The position numbers were made by a program, and so were the translations under genes. The notes beneath the pieces were generated by a model, which was given only the letters and a program-made list of their open reading frames with translations, did not search any database and was not told the DNA's origin. DNA of 64,000 bases, from the NCBI RefSeq assembly GCF_000741205.1, contig NZ_JGYW01000001.1, positions 167,645-231,644 on the forward strand, given 5' to 3'. This DNA comes from Bifidobacterium gallicum DSM 20093 = LMG 11596. GTDB lineage: Bacteria; Actinomycetota; Actinomycetes; Actinomycetales; Bifidobacteriaceae. This document shows, piece after piece, positions 19,501 to 28,628 of this stretch; the first letter of the stretch is position 1; every line of letters starts with the position of its first letter.

Positions 19501-20811
19501 GAGCACGGTGACCCAATGCGTTGGCGGCAGCAGCGCCTGTCCGATGTACATGGCGGTCAGTTGCAACGTGAGCATGAGCGCCATGAACAGGAATGGTGAG
19601 CGTCCGTCTTCGAACGCGTAGAACGTGCGCTGGATGATCAGATACGCTGAGGCGAAGGGCAGTGCGAGCGCCAACGCCATGAGCGGTCCCGTGATCAGTA
19701 TGGCTTGGGGCACGGGCACCGAGGGCAGCAGCGCGCGGATCATGGGCAGTGGCATCACAATGAACGCGGCGGTGAAGAAGAACATGAGCAATCCCACGTT
19801 GCGTAGCGAGTTGCTGAGCTCTTCACGCGCGGCTGCGATGTTGTGTTCGGCCACGGCGTTGGAAATCAGTGGGAACACGGCGGTGGCCACTGATACGGCG
19901 ATCAGCGAGTAGGGCAGCATGTAGATCGTGTAGGCGTTTTGGTAGGTCGCGTTGCCTGCCACGTCGAGCTGGCTCAAATGCATGGTTTCCTGTGCCACGT
20001 GTGGCGCCGAGGTTGTCATGCGTGTGCTGAGCACGTTGGCGATCTGGTCGATGACCACAATCAGCAGGCTCCATGCGGCCACGGGGCCCATTGAACGCAA
20101 TCCGATGCCGTGGATGTCCCAATGCCAGCGGTAGCGGATGCCGATGCGCACGAGCGGTATGAACAGCACGAGGGCCTGGAATGCCACGCCCAATGTCCAT
20201 GCGCCGGCCGTCAAGGCGACTTTGTCTGGTGTCCAGAAGGCCAGTGATTCCTCGTTCGTATGCCCGAACATCGCGATGAACGCGATGAATCCCAAACAGG
20301 AGATGACATTGGCTCCCACGGAACTCCACGCGTAGGTCACGAAATGGTTTTTTGCGGCCAGGATTTGGCCGATCACCGTGTAGAGGCCATAGAAGAAGAT
20401 TTGCGGCATGCACCAGAGTGTGAACGCGTTCGTCAACGCAATCATGCCTTCGGAACCGTTGACGTAGAGCCGCGACAGCAGTGGTGTGGCCAGCATCATC
20501 AGCAGTGTGACGCCGGCAAGCAGCACCACGGCGAAGGTGATTAACGCGTTGAGACGGCGTTCGGCGTCCTTGTGTTTGAGCGTGCGCACAATCTGCGGCA
20601 CGAGTACGGCGTTGAAAATGCCGCCTGATACGAGCGTGTAAATGACTTGCGGGATCATGGAACCCGCTTGGTAGGCGTTTGCCGCGATGCCTGTGGTGCC
20701 CACAGCGGCCGCAAGCAAAATGGTGCGCAGCTGACCCGTGATACGGGAAGCAGCCGTGCCCGAGGCCATGATTAGTGAATTACGACCCAGACTCGATGCT
20801 TCTGCGCTCAT
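16588..20811 (-). CDS. murJ: MurJ-type lipid II flippase fused to a pseudokinase and an extracellular C-terminal domain
   Basis: 1407 residues from ATG 20811, whose ATGA overlaps the upstream stop. Residues about 1-545 are a MurJ/MviN flippase with about 14 membrane segments, moving lipid II across the membrane for peptidoglycan synthesis. Residues about 645-885 are a protein-kinase fold that lacks the catalytic residues: the HRDxKPxN loop is replaced by HSAISTDTV and DFG by DAP. It is therefore a pseudokinase, as in the mycobacterial MviN (Rv3910) family, where the domain binds the FHA protein FhaA once phosphorylated. A long Ala/Gly linker with an ADM tandem repeat follows, then one membrane helix (GRVIAIVAAVLALGLAIGF) and an extracellular beta-rich domain ending in YIESMQVF. 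Confidence 0.92.
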   Translation of the reverse strand: MSAEASSLGRNSLIMASGTAASRITGQLRTILLAAAVGTTGIAANAYQAGSMIPQVIYTLVSGGIFNAVLVPQIVRTLKHKDAERRLNALITFAVVLLAGVTLLMMLATPLLSRLYVNGSEGMIALTNAFTLWCMPQIFFYGLYTVIGQILAAKNHFVTYAWSSVGANVISCLGFIAFIAMFGHTNEESLAFWTPDKVALTAGAWTLGVAFQALVLFIPLVRIGIRYRWHWDIHGIGLRSMGPVAAWSLLIVVIDQIANVLSTRMTTSAPHVAQETMHLSQLDVAGNATYQNAYTIYMLPYSLIAVSVATAVFPLISNAVAEHNIAAAREELSNSLRNVGLLMFFFTAAFIVMPLPMIRALLPSVPVPQAILITGPLMALALALPFASAYLIIQRTFYAFEDGRSPFLFMALMLTLQLTAMYIGQALLPPTHWVTVLGLSGSIGYILSFIPLVIMLRKRFNGNLDGKRIALTYGKSFVAMCAAIVVGLSLTNPIYHLLGIHLDGGNGSMSWFQAIIACCLFGIVLLVIYVVMLWALRCDELASVRAMLLRRIGKGAKATEQATEINGIPDADQQVGDVPIEPAQDPAPENELDARQEHDTGSLAGRISAEGNEGRLNVTNATTAAKPDPGQAVHPTRPQGEAEDTMKPHLGDTVLNRYTLVSPLREEPGLQAWKASDRVLSQDCQLFLVNNAAVLPGTNALAGFLARTRDPRFTPVLQLQHVGRIALVVTQLDPGLSISEYVSKPDTPLSYEGMRTVIAEACTALRYLHKQHLTHSAISTDTVRVTRNGVQIADAPVCSALADTSGSQPGITDEQLSVNQLADVLYGMLTRTPSMASLGQRSLSKLPAGCPDEFAVICKRGLNLSQDGTPTVPLLTLTELELLLGPHKPWHSLTREDLHVSSHDGACSIVRAAMKPAMPAEILPLPDDIASSQTLPQLDFGDTPLPDPAEIEARREEQRKAQEQAAAADNSFRALWATSKALMNGTGDGEESSGDEVSPRDATEMFSAFTDATDTYAPMQPNRMTTPMDVSALRHGRHSLESLAGTGEMESVDQTVVAGSASAMRNAGVTGAVGVADAAGVAGAAGVVGAADTADMADMADMADTNGTATRLSAGIVGAGAGIAGAGAASGVSDAALGNTTHMDPIRTDAARTSAGAQVSGQPPAGTPNATAPSELTPAPVALPPSFAPKSRMTPKKQEKPQENAAKRKKAKSPVGGRVIAIVAAVLALGLAIGFGVHALTTGRVPFRTEEGNNPWPTWNSDDVPFGDRSGAEVPQNNDQRASSPTPTPSQTTQEPENTTAYPVASQQFLDRPDGQQGFGYYLRLDAPHKVSKVVITIKSSGGHGQIIVNSPGNPTQGQQAADFTFADGGTTEVKLNKAVDTQDVLLWVPIDSLPGGQLYIESMQVF

Positions 20812-23339
20812 TGGTCCCCATCTTTCTTCCTGTGAAATTGACGCCAAAGCCCTACGACGCCGAGCAGCACGGCGACCGCTACGAATGCGATGCCGCTTTT
20901 GTCGCTCAACCGCAGTGCGCTCGTGATTGTGGTGGTGTGTGCGGCACCGAACGGCAGGCCGTCCATGCCGAGCAACTGCACTTTGGCAATTGCTGTGCCC
21001 GTTGTGCTGGCGCGCACGGTGAACGTGACTTGCGCTTCCGATTTGGGCAGCACGTTGACTTCAGCGAACCGTGAGGTGACGAGTTCCATCGAATCCGTGA
21101 TTGAACTGATGCGCACATGCACGGCATAGGGCAGTGCGTTCGACACAGTCACGGGCAGGCTGGCTGTTTCACTGACCACCATGAGGCTGTCGGAACTTGA
21201 AATCGATACGGCTGCATACAACGCGTCGGCGAGTTGCTGGCCGGCTTGCGTAAGCGTGGTGCGCTGCTTGGCCGCAGGTGACATCGCGAGTAGTGCGAGC
21301 CCATCATGCGCGTTGAGCAATGAACGGCCCCAGGCTTGCACGCCCGTAGTTTCGTTCGTGGATGATCCGGCGGTGGAATCGGTTGTGGGGCTTGGTGAGG
21401 AATCATCATGATCATCGGAGGAAGCACCCGCGGACGGTGACGAACCTGATTGCATGATCGTGTCGAGGAAATGCTGGATGCGTTTGCGGCTGTAGCCGAG
21501 CTGGGAGAGCGCTGTCGTGACGGTCGCACAATCCAGCCCCGGATCTTGCGGCGCGAGCGCGGCGGCCTCGTCAGCTGAAGCCGTGGGCTCGACGGCAGCC
21601 AGCGAGGTCAAATCGGTCAGATTTAGCCACGACGCGTGGGCCAACGCGGCCATCAGCGCGCCGGCTTCGTCGGCCGTGGTCGACGCGTCCATGGCCGCCA
21701 ACAAATGACGATGCAAATACGGTTGTTCCATCTGATAGAACGCGCTCTGCGCGGCGAAACGGGCCACGCGACCGGCCGTGGTGCGCTCAGCGGAAGCTTG
21801 GGGCGACGTGGCGTGGCCGGATGCCAAACGCGAGAGCACGCTCTGCGCGGCGAGCACCTTGACGGAACCGGCGTCCGTGGGAACGTCATAAATGGACGTG
21901 TGCACGGTGGACGAGTCTTCCATATCAAAATCGTGCGTCGCGATGACCATGCCATAGCCTTGCTGGCGCGCCGTGTTGAGCGCCGCCAGCGTCCAATTGG
22001 CGTTCCCTTGCCAAGCCACGACAGGGCGTTGGGCCTGCTCATCGCCCATGACCTGGCGATACGCGCGCGTGGCTGTGTCGGCATGCCAAGCCGACATGGC
22101 GATGCCGGCCTGCTTGTAGAGCGAGGAGTCATTGACGGCCGCAAAGGCCGTGATATCGAAATTGGCGGGCTGCATGAGCGCCGACGCATGCGGCGTGCGC
22201 AATAACGAGAACACTTGCGGGTCACTGACGAGCTGCAGCTGCGGATACTTCGCGGACAACTGGTTTTTGGCGCGGATCTGCTGGGCGGCCTCGTCGGTGA
22301 GTGTGGCCAGCGAAGTGGACGGGGCGGAAGCGGACGGCGTGCTGGAGTTTGCCATGCTGCCCGTGCTGTCGATGCCGTTGGGGCCTGAGTTGGTGTTGTT
22401 GGCGTTATTGGTGGCGGTGGCGTTGGTGGCACGTGCAGGCGTTGCAATCAACGATTTGAGCGCAGTGGAGTCGAGTGTCCACGCGTTGGTCGTCACGGGC
22501 ATCGCGACCGTCAAGTCAAGCTTGGGTGTGTTGGCGCTGACCACGCCGTCTTGCGAGCGCGTGAGGAACGTGGTAGCGCGTACGGCACCGTTGTTGGGCA
22601 CGCCTGCAAGCGCGAGCAGTGCCGCGTTTTGCTCGTCAAGCTCGTCCGCGTTCGGTTCATACTCGACGGCTGCGGGACGTGGTCCCCATGTCGTCATGGC
22701 TTGCAGCGCGTCGCTGTCGGACGGCACGGTGATTGATACGGTGCGGCGCTCGTGGGCCGGCACAGTGGCGACGTTGGTGGCGCCGAGTTCGTCGGGAGTC
22801 GGGATTGGCGCTGTGCCTTGGGCCCATTCCTGGATGTCGGTGCGTGAGACGAACGCGTGCATGGTGTTCGTCATGAGCCGCAAAGTGCCGGCAGGCAACG
22901 TGGCGTCGGTGTCGTTCGTGATTGTGGCTTGCAGATGCACGCCTGATGATGGCGTGATGATGGCGCTCATCGCGTCAATGCTGACCGAAACGGCGGACGT
23001 GTTGGCGTTTGCGCCATCCTCGGGTTGTGTGATGCCGTTGGTGTTGCTGTCTGCGTTGGTAGTGTCGCTGTTGGCTGTTTGCGTGCCTTGCGCTGCGGCT
23101 GATGAAGGCAGGACCCAAGCGAGCATTGTCGCCACCATCATGGCCAGCACGGCGGCCAAGGCACGCATCAACGGGGCGGCCATGTGGCCAGCATGCGCTT
23201 GCGTGCCGCCTGTGCCGCTTGCCTCGGCCAGGCCGGTCGCATGGGCTGTGTTGGCCGGCTTCATTGGCTTGATTGGCTTGGCTGAAGGTCGGTCCACGGT
23301 TGTTATGCCTGTCTGTTGAGTTTCCTTGCGTACAGCCAC
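20808..23339 (-). CDS. DUF6049 family membrane protein
   Basis: Up to 843 residues. The start is uncertain: GTG 23339 overlaps the nudix gene by 37 bases, while ATG 23183 begins directly at the signal peptide MAAPLMRALAAVLAMMVATM. A Sec signal peptide, a large extracellular region rich in Ala/Ser/Thr and one C-terminal membrane helix (IAFVAVAVLLGVVGLW) before a basic tail fit the DUF6049 family, which has its gene between the Nudix and murJ genes in actinobacteria (Rv3909 in mycobacteria). Function is unknown. The position suggests a role next to the flippase in cell-wall assembly. Its stop overlaps the murJ start (ATGA). Confidence 0.82.
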   Translation of the reverse strand: MAVRKETQQTGITTVDRPSAKPIKPMKPANTAHATGLAEASGTGGTQAHAGHMAAPLMRALAAVLAMMVATMLAWVLPSSAAAQGTQTANSDTTNADSNTNGITQPEDGANANTSAVSVSIDAMSAIITPSSGVHLQATITNDTDATLPAGTLRLMTNTMHAFVSRTDIQEWAQGTAPIPTPDELGATNVATVPAHERRTVSITVPSDSDALQAMTTWGPRPAAVEYEPNADELDEQNAALLALAGVPNNGAVRATTFLTRSQDGVVSANTPKLDLTVAMPVTTNAWTLDSTALKSLIATPARATNATATNNANNTNSGPNGIDSTGSMANSSTPSASAPSTSLATLTDEAAQQIRAKNQLSAKYPQLQLVSDPQVFSLLRTPHASALMQPANFDITAFAAVNDSSLYKQAGIAMSAWHADTATRAYRQVMGDEQAQRPVVAWQGNANWTLAALNTARQQGYGMVIATHDFDMEDSSTVHTSIYDVPTDAGSVKVLAAQSVLSRLASGHATSPQASAERTTAGRVARFAAQSAFYQMEQPYLHRHLLAAMDASTTADEAGALMAALAHASWLNLTDLTSLAAVEPTASADEAAALAPQDPGLDCATVTTALSQLGYSRKRIQHFLDTIMQSGSSPSAGASSDDHDDSSPSPTTDSTAGSSTNETTGVQAWGRSLLNAHDGLALLAMSPAAKQRTTLTQAGQQLADALYAAVSISSSDSLMVVSETASLPVTVSNALPYAVHVRISSITDSMELVTSRFAEVNVLPKSEAQVTFTVRASTTGTAIAKVQLLGMDGLPFGAAHTTTITSALRLSDKSGIAFVAVAVLLGVVGLWRQFHRKKDGDQ

Positions 23340-24007
23340 GCTATCTTACGCTCATTGGGGTAACTCAACACATCATCGAGATCCGCGAAGTCCACCCAAA
23401 TGGCGTCTTCGGCTTCATGGTCGGGATCGCCGTCCACCGTGAGCTCCCCGCCAATCTGCCGCAGTGCAAAATGGTGCACCAATTTGTGCACGCGCTGGCT
23501 CGTACCTGTGAACCAATAGTCTATCGTGGCGATCGAATCGACGACTTCGCCAAGGATGCCTGTTTCCTCATGCACTTCACGCACAGCCGTCTGCTGTGGT
23601 GTTTCCCCTTTTTCAATATGGCCTTTGGGCAGACACCATTCAAGATGCCCGCTACGCGAATGGCGCGCAATGATCGCGACGCGTCCATGCTCGTCGAACA
23701 CGAGGCCGCCTGCTGAATATTCACGCACCACCGGCAGATCCTGGGCGTCAAGCGAGGCGAACTTGGCCGGCCGGTCGCCCATGCGTCTGGGCGGCATCAT
23801 GGCTGGTGTGGGATTATGCTGGGCTTCTTCGGCGCGCAAGCGTGCGGCAAGGTCGGAAGGTAACGGAATTGTGGCCTTCACCTCGGTTTCACCGGCTTGC
23901 GAGGTGTAGAGCAGCTTGTCTGGCTCGTCCGGATTTTGGGCATGGCTGGTCGCCGCATGTGCATGCATGCGAGCGACATCAGCCGGCGTTACCATGCTTC
24001 CCACCAT
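23303..24007 (-). CDS. Nudix hydrolase
   Basis: 234 residues from ATG 24007 (AGGA upstream); ATG 23995 is an alternative and the frame stays open to 24388 into the divergent cca gene. The complete Nudix box GHIEKGETPQQTAVREVHEE is at about residues 146-165, followed by TGI. The family hydrolyses nucleoside diphosphates linked to another group. The equivalent mycobacterial gene is mutT4, but substrate cannot be read from sequence. First gene of the nudix-DUF6049-murJ operon and divergent from cca. Confidence 0.9.
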   Translation of the reverse strand: MVGSMVTPADVARMHAHAATSHAQNPDEPDKLLYTSQAGETEVKATIPLPSDLAARLRAEEAQHNPTPAMMPPRRMGDRPAKFASLDAQDLPVVREYSAGGLVFDEHGRVAIIARHSRSGHLEWCLPKGHIEKGETPQQTAVREVHEETGILGEVVDSIATIDYWFTGTSQRVHKLVHHFALRQIGGELTVDGDPDHEAEDAIWVDFADLDDVLSYPNERKIAWLYARKLNRQA

Positions 24008-24078
24008 ACTCAAGGTCCTGTGCAGGTGGGGTGACGGTATGCTTGAAGGGCAGAAAGAACGAGCCGGAAAGGGTTGGC

Positions 24079-25569
24079 GTGGACTTCGAAGTATGGCCTG
24101 AAGCCATTGAATTGGGACGACTGTTCGCTCAGGAGGGTTACGAGCTCGCATTGGTCGGGGGGCCTGTGCGTGACCTATTGCTCGGCCGTCCCTCACATGA
24201 TCTGGATTTTTGCACATCGGCCACACCGGAGCAGTTTGAGCCGATTTTGCGTCGATATGGCAAAGACGGTTTTTGGGATATGGGACGCAAGTTCGGCACA
24301 CTCGGCGCATTGCGGCGTCGTGACGATGGCACCGAAGTGCAAATGGAAGTGACCACATACCGTTCCGACGTGTATGATCCCGATTCACGCAAGCCCGAAG
24401 TCAATTATGGCGATTCGCTTGAAGGGGACCTGTCGCGCCGTGATTTCACAGTCAATGCGATGGCGTTGCGCGTGCCCGACCTGGAATTCGTCGATCCGTT
24501 CGGCGGCGCATCTGACTTGCATAAGCAAGTGCTGCGCACGCCTGTCGATCCGCGCCAATCGTTTGACGACGATCCGTTGCGCATGATGCGCGCCGTGCGG
24601 TTTGTGGCCCAACTCGGATTCCACATCGCTCCCGAAACGGCCGAAGCGATGACCGACATGGTCGACCGCATTGACATTGTGTCCGCTGAACGCGTGCGCG
24701 ACGAACTGACGAAGCTGCTGCTGTCGGAGCGTCCACGCCTAGGGCTTGAAGCGTTTGTGGAATCAGGACTCGCGAACATCGTGTTCCCCGAAATCCCGGC
24801 ATTGCAACTGGAAATTGACGAACACCACCGTCACAAGGACGTGTTCGAACACACGATGATCGTGGTCGACCGTGCCGTGGCGTTGGAAACAGGCCCGGAC
24901 GGCCCCGTGCCAGGCCCTGACCTGACGTTGCGTTTGGCGGCCCTTGTGCACGACATTGGCAAACCGAAAACACGTCGGTTTGAGCCGGGTGGCAAGGTCA
25001 GCTTCCACCACCATGATGCCGTCGGCGCCAAACTCACACGCAAACGCTTGCGCGCATTGCGCTTCGACCATCATCTGGTCGATGACGTCAGCGAACTCGT
25101 GGATTTGCATTTGCGCTTCCACGGTTATGTGGACGAACCGTGGACCGACTCGGCTGTGCGCCGCTATGTCAAGGACGCCGGCCACCTCTACCACAGGCTC
25201 AACCGGCTGACGCGCGCTGATGCGACCACGCAAAACCGCCGCAAGGCCGCGATGTTCGCGCATGCGATGGATGAGATGGAAGCGCGTGTGACTCGGCTCA
25301 AAGAGCAAGAAGACATCGACGCGATCCGCCCGGACCTCAACGGCGACGAAATCATGGCCGAACTGGGATTGCAACCCGGCAAGATGGTGGGCCTGGCGCG
25401 CAAGCACATGCTTGAGTACCGGCTTGACAACGGCCCCGTGGACCATGAGACGGCGCTGGCCGAATTGCATCGTTGGTATGACGAGCTCAATGGTGGTGCT
25501 AGCGACGGCCAGACTGATGGTGCCAGCGGCGATGGTGGCGATAACGGAAATAGCAATACCAATAATTGA
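24079..25569 (+). CDS. cca: CCA tRNA nucleotidyltransferase / poly(A) polymerase family
   Basis: Adds or repairs the 3' CCA of tRNAs. 496 residues from GTG 24079 (GGAAAGGG upstream). The nucleotidyltransferase domain has LVGGPVRDLLLGRPSHDLDF with the metal-binding aspartates. The tRNA-binding domain includes DDDPLRMMRAVRF. An HD phosphohydrolase domain follows, with LVHDIGKPKT and the HH pair in KVSFHHHDAVGA. The tail is low complexity (Gly/Asp/Asn). The gene is often named pcnA in actinobacteria; CCA versus poly(A) activity is not decided by sequence alone. Confidence 0.93.
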   Translation: MDFEVWPEAIELGRLFAQEGYELALVGGPVRDLLLGRPSHDLDFCTSATPEQFEPILRRYGKDGFWDMGRKFGTLGALRRRDDGTEVQMEVTTYRSDVYDPDSRKPEVNYGDSLEGDLSRRDFTVNAMALRVPDLEFVDPFGGASDLHKQVLRTPVDPRQSFDDDPLRMMRAVRFVAQLGFHIAPETAEAMTDMVDRIDIVSAERVRDELTKLLLSERPRLGLEAFVESGLANIVFPEIPALQLEIDEHHRHKDVFEHTMIVVDRAVALETGPDGPVPGPDLTLRLAALVHDIGKPKTRRFEPGGKVSFHHHDAVGAKLTRKRLRALRFDHHLVDDVSELVDLHLRFHGYVDEPWTDSAVRRYVKDAGHLYHRLNRLTRADATTQNRRKAAMFAHAMDEMEARVTRLKEQEDIDAIRPDLNGDEIMAELGLQPGKMVGLARKHMLEYRLDNGPVDHETALAELHRWYDELNGGASDGQTDGASGDGGDNGNSNTNN

Positions 25570-25628
25570 CGGCGCAACCCGGTAAGCGGTAACGCGGGAG
25601 TCGGTGGCGTAACGCCGGTCTCATAACA

Positions 25629-25665
25629 GTGCCGCCCACCTCGAAACTTCCGAGGTGGGCGGCAC
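25629..25665. terminator. Terminator between cca and the LytR_C gene
   Basis: A perfect 15-bp G/C stem (25629-25643 with 25651-25665) around AAACTTC, lying between two convergent genes. Confidence 0.8.
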
Positions 25666-25689
25666 TTGAGTATCCGTTGTCAGCAGCGC

Positions 25690-26313
25690 TCAGGCCGCGT
25701 CATGCTCAGGTGCCTTCGGCACGTTCTTGAGCTGGTCAACGGCCAGACAGCCTTCAATGTTCGGGATCTCCTTGCCGGTCTTGGGCACGTCGGCCTCGTC
25801 ACGCAAGTCTTTGAACGTGTCGCCGAGCACCACGTCAATGAGCTTGTCTTGACGGTCGTCCATCACGAGCTGCGCGTCAGTGAAATTGCTGGCCAACGTG
25901 TAAGCCTCGGGAATCGCGTTACGGCCGAACTTGATTTGCGTGCGTTCCTGGCTGCCGCCCGAGTAATTGCCGATGTTCTTGACAACGAACTCGCGGTTCT
26001 CCAACGCCTGGCCCACGGCCTGCGCAAACCCCGTGAACTGCGTGCCGTTGAGCACTTCCACCGACACGGCCTTGTTCTCCATGTATTTGGGTTTGCTGCC
26101 ATCGGCGGCCGGCGAGACGCAGGGTACCTGCTGGCCGTAATTGGGCAGCGTGGCGCTCGTTTTGGACACGCCCAGACCGCCCACATGGAACACGAACAGG
26201 CAAGAGATGAACAGCGCCACGGCCAGCACGGCGCCGATGACCGTGAACACCACGGTCTGGCGGTGGCGCATGTAAGTCTGGCGAGCCATGGGTTCTTCGC
26301 TGTTTTGAGCCAT
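25690..26313 (-). CDS. LytR C-terminal domain (LytR_C) membrane protein
   Basis: 207 residues with an AAGGAAGGG ribosome site. One membrane helix near residues 20-45 (VVFTVIGAVLAVALFISCLF) is followed by an extracellular LytR_C domain: VSVEVLNGTQFTGFAQAVGQAL is the typical first strand-helix. The domain occurs alone or behind LytR-CpsA-Psr enzymes that attach wall polymers to peptidoglycan; here no LCP catalytic domain is present. Possibly a cell-wall accessory protein. Upstream (26314-26589) there is no gene, only short tandem repeats. Confidence 0.8.
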   Translation of the reverse strand: MAQNSEEPMARQTYMRHRQTVVFTVIGAVLAVALFISCLFVFHVGGLGVSKTSATLPNYGQQVPCVSPAADGSKPKYMENKAVSVEVLNGTQFTGFAQAVGQALENREFVVKNIGNYSGGSQERTQIKFGRNAIPEAYTLASNFTDAQLVMDDRQDKLIDVVLGDTFKDLRDEADVPKTGKEIPNIEGCLAVDQLKNVPKAPEHDAA

Positions 26314-26330
26314 TGCCCTTCCTTTGCTCT

Positions 26331-26589
26331 ATTTGCTCTATTTGCTCTAGTGACGTTGCTGCACGTTGCACGTTGCTGATGTGGCGCGTTGCCCTGCGAA
26401 CGGTAGTGCGCGGGGTGCGGGTTGCATCAGCGCAGTAGCCGGAGGGCACATATGTCATATGCCACTGTAACGGCTATAGCTGACCCACGCCAGAGTTGTT
26501 CGGTTTTGCCGGTGCGGTTGCGGTCAGGTCAGTCACCGCCCAGCTCACTTAGTGTCAACTCACTCACCGTCACTTCACTCACCGTCATC
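26331..26589. repeat. Short tandem repeats in the gap upstream of the LytR_C gene
   Basis: Two small direct-repeat runs: three copies of TTTGCTCTA near 26331-26350 and a partly duplicated TCACTCACCGTC near 26553-26587. No gene is seen in this 276-base gap. Confidence 0.5.
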
Positions 26590-27519
26590 TCAATTATCTA
26601 CCGGCACATCGCGATGAATGATCGGATATGCGGGCGCTGTGGCCATGATGATGCGGTCAGCCAGATTGCCCGTACGCCACGCGTCGCACACAGCTTGGCG
26701 CACAGCCGCGTTCGGCACAAACGCGACGACCGACGGCCCCGATCCCGAGACGAACGCTTGCGTGGCTCCAGCCGCCAGCGCGGCCTCAATGGCCTGACCC
26801 GAACGCGGATGCAGTGACACAGCCGCGCGCTGCAGATCGTTGAACCCGTCGCCGCCCAGCACATCAAACGACGTGTACACCTCGGGCGTCGGCAATTCCG
26901 CGCGGTATGCGGCCACGACCACTTCGCCCGCGAATCCTTGCTCGCGCAGCTCCCGCACAAGGTCGCTATTGGCATCCAGCGGCTCAATATGTTCACCGAA
27001 CCCTGTACCGCGCGCGTAACCGCCTGCCAGACAGAACGGCATATCCGCGCCAAGTTGCGCGGCCACGGGCTGCAGTTCGTCAATCGACCAGTTGAGCCCC
27101 CACAGCTCGTTGAGCGCGAGCAGTGTCGCAGCCGCGTCGACTGAACCGCCGCCCATGCCTGCGCCCACCGGAATGCGCTTGTCAATGCGAATTGACACGT
27201 CCGGTTCGCGCCCGGCCGCCTCGGCCAGCGCGAACAACGCGAGCACGGCATGGTTGCGCCGCAAATCCGCCGAAGACGACGCCAAATCGCCCAGATGGCG
27301 CCCAGTAATGTCGAGTGAAAACCCGATGCCCGGTTGTTTGGCCGCCACCGTTACCGTGTCATAAATGCCGAGCGCACAGTACACCGTGTCGAGCTCGTGC
27401 CGGCCGCCCCACTCCTCACGCCGCGCCCCCACATGCAACGTCAGATTCGTTTTCGCCGGTCCGTCCACGCGTACGGCCAATCCCCGCGTGCGGTCGCGCA
27501 GGTTCATGTCAACGTTCAT
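26590..27519 (-). CDS. ispE: 4-diphosphocytidyl-2-C-methyl-D-erythritol kinase
   Basis: GHMP-fold kinase of the MEP isoprenoid pathway. 309 residues from ATG 27519 (GGGGAG upstream). The ATP-binding motif PVGAGMGGGSVDAAATLLAL is at about residues 112-131, and the GHMP third motif FVSGSGPSVVAF is near the C-terminus. The gene order rsmA-ispE is conserved in actinobacteria; it is 70 bases downstream of rsmA. Confidence 0.94.
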   Translation of the reverse strand: MNVDMNLRDRTRGLAVRVDGPAKTNLTLHVGARREEWGGRHELDTVYCALGIYDTVTVAAKQPGIGFSLDITGRHLGDLASSSADLRRNHAVLALFALAEAAGREPDVSIRIDKRIPVGAGMGGGSVDAAATLLALNELWGLNWSIDELQPVAAQLGADMPFCLAGGYARGTGFGEHIEPLDANSDLVRELREQGFAGEVVVAAYRAELPTPEVYTSFDVLGGDGFNDLQRAAVSLHPRSGQAIEAALAAGATQAFVSGSGPSVVAFVPNAAVRQAVCDAWRTGNLADRIIMATAPAYPIIHRDVPVDN

Positions 27520-27589
27520 AACATTACTCCCCATCAAAGCGATCTGTCGGTCAGTGGGCCTGCTGCCCGTGGTGCTACTGCCCATGGCT

Positions 27590-28477
27590 CTACTGCACGT
27601 CGCGCACGGCTTGCGCGAGCCGGATAAACTCGCCGATCGTCAATGTTTCGCCGCGCCGCGTCGCATCGATCTGGGCGCGCTCAAACGCCGCTGCAGGCAC
27701 TTGCTTTTTCAGTGCCGCGTGCAGTGTTTTGCGCCGCTGCCCGAACGCCGCGTCAATCAGTTCAAACACGAATGCGCGGTCCACGTCCGTTCCGTAAGCG
27801 CCGTTGGCCGTCACGTCACCACCCTCGGCACGTTCAAACAGCACGAGCGCCGAGTCCACGTTCGGCGCTGGCCAAAACACGTTGCGTCCCACAAGTCCCG
27901 CACGTTCGGCTGTGCCGTACCAGGCGAGCTTCACGCTGGGTGTGCCATAGATTTTCGACCCCGGATCCGCGCACAGACGGTCAGCCACTTCTTTTTGCAC
28001 CATCACGAGGAACTTCGTCAGGTTGGGGAATCGCTCGAGCAGCGTCAACACAATCGGCGTGGCCACGTTGTACGGCAGGTTGGCCACGAGCGTGAACGGC
28101 TCTCCGTCAGCAAACTCAGGCAGCTGGGCCGCGCTGACTTTGAGCGCGTCTTCATTGATCACGCGGAATCGGTCGAGCGCGTCGGGCATAAACTCGCCAA
28201 TCGTGCGCGGCAACCGTTCGGCCACAGGCGGGTCGATTTCGACGGCTGTCACGTGCGCACGCGTCTCGAGCAGCGCGAGCGTCAGCGAACCAAGTCCGGG
28301 CCCCACCTCAAGCACGCGGTCGCCGGCCCCCACGCCCGCTTCGCGCACAATCCTGCGCACGGTGCCCGGATCGATCACAAAGTTCTGCCCAAACTTTTTC
28401 GTCGGGCTGATGCCCGCGTCCGCTGCGATGGCGCGAATATCCGCCGCTCCAAGCAACCTGCCCGTTTCGTCGTTCAT
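27590..28477 (-). CDS. rsmA: 16S rRNA (adenine1518-N6/adenine1519-N6)-dimethyltransferase
   Basis: KsgA-type enzyme dimethylating two adenines near the 3' end of 16S rRNA. 295 residues from ATG 28477 (GGGAGAGT upstream). Conserved segments: KKFGQNFVID, the SAM motif VLEVGPGLGSLTLAL, and the catalytic NLPYNVATP. It is 150 bases downstream of the RpfB-like gene, the same order as rpfB-ksgA-ispE in mycobacteria. Confidence 0.95.
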   Translation of the reverse strand: MNDETGRLLGAADIRAIAADAGISPTKKFGQNFVIDPGTVRRIVREAGVGAGDRVLEVGPGLGSLTLALLETRAHVTAVEIDPPVAERLPRTIGEFMPDALDRFRVINEDALKVSAAQLPEFADGEPFTLVANLPYNVATPIVLTLLERFPNLTKFLVMVQKEVADRLCADPGSKIYGTPSVKLAWYGTAERAGLVGRNVFWPAPNVDSALVLFERAEGGDVTANGAYGTDVDRAFVFELIDAAFGQRRKTLHAALKKQVPAAAFERAQIDATRRGETLTIGEFIRLAQAVRDVQ

Positions 28478-28628
28478 ACTCTCCCTTTGGCACTTGTTGA
28501 ACTGGTTTATTTTTTTGATTTCCGCAGAGGCTGCCCATAGGCCCTGCACCCATCAGCCACCACGATTCAATCTAGTACAGGCCACGCCTGCCGAGAGGCC
28601 CTTGGCATGCCTTGCAGCGAACGGACGA

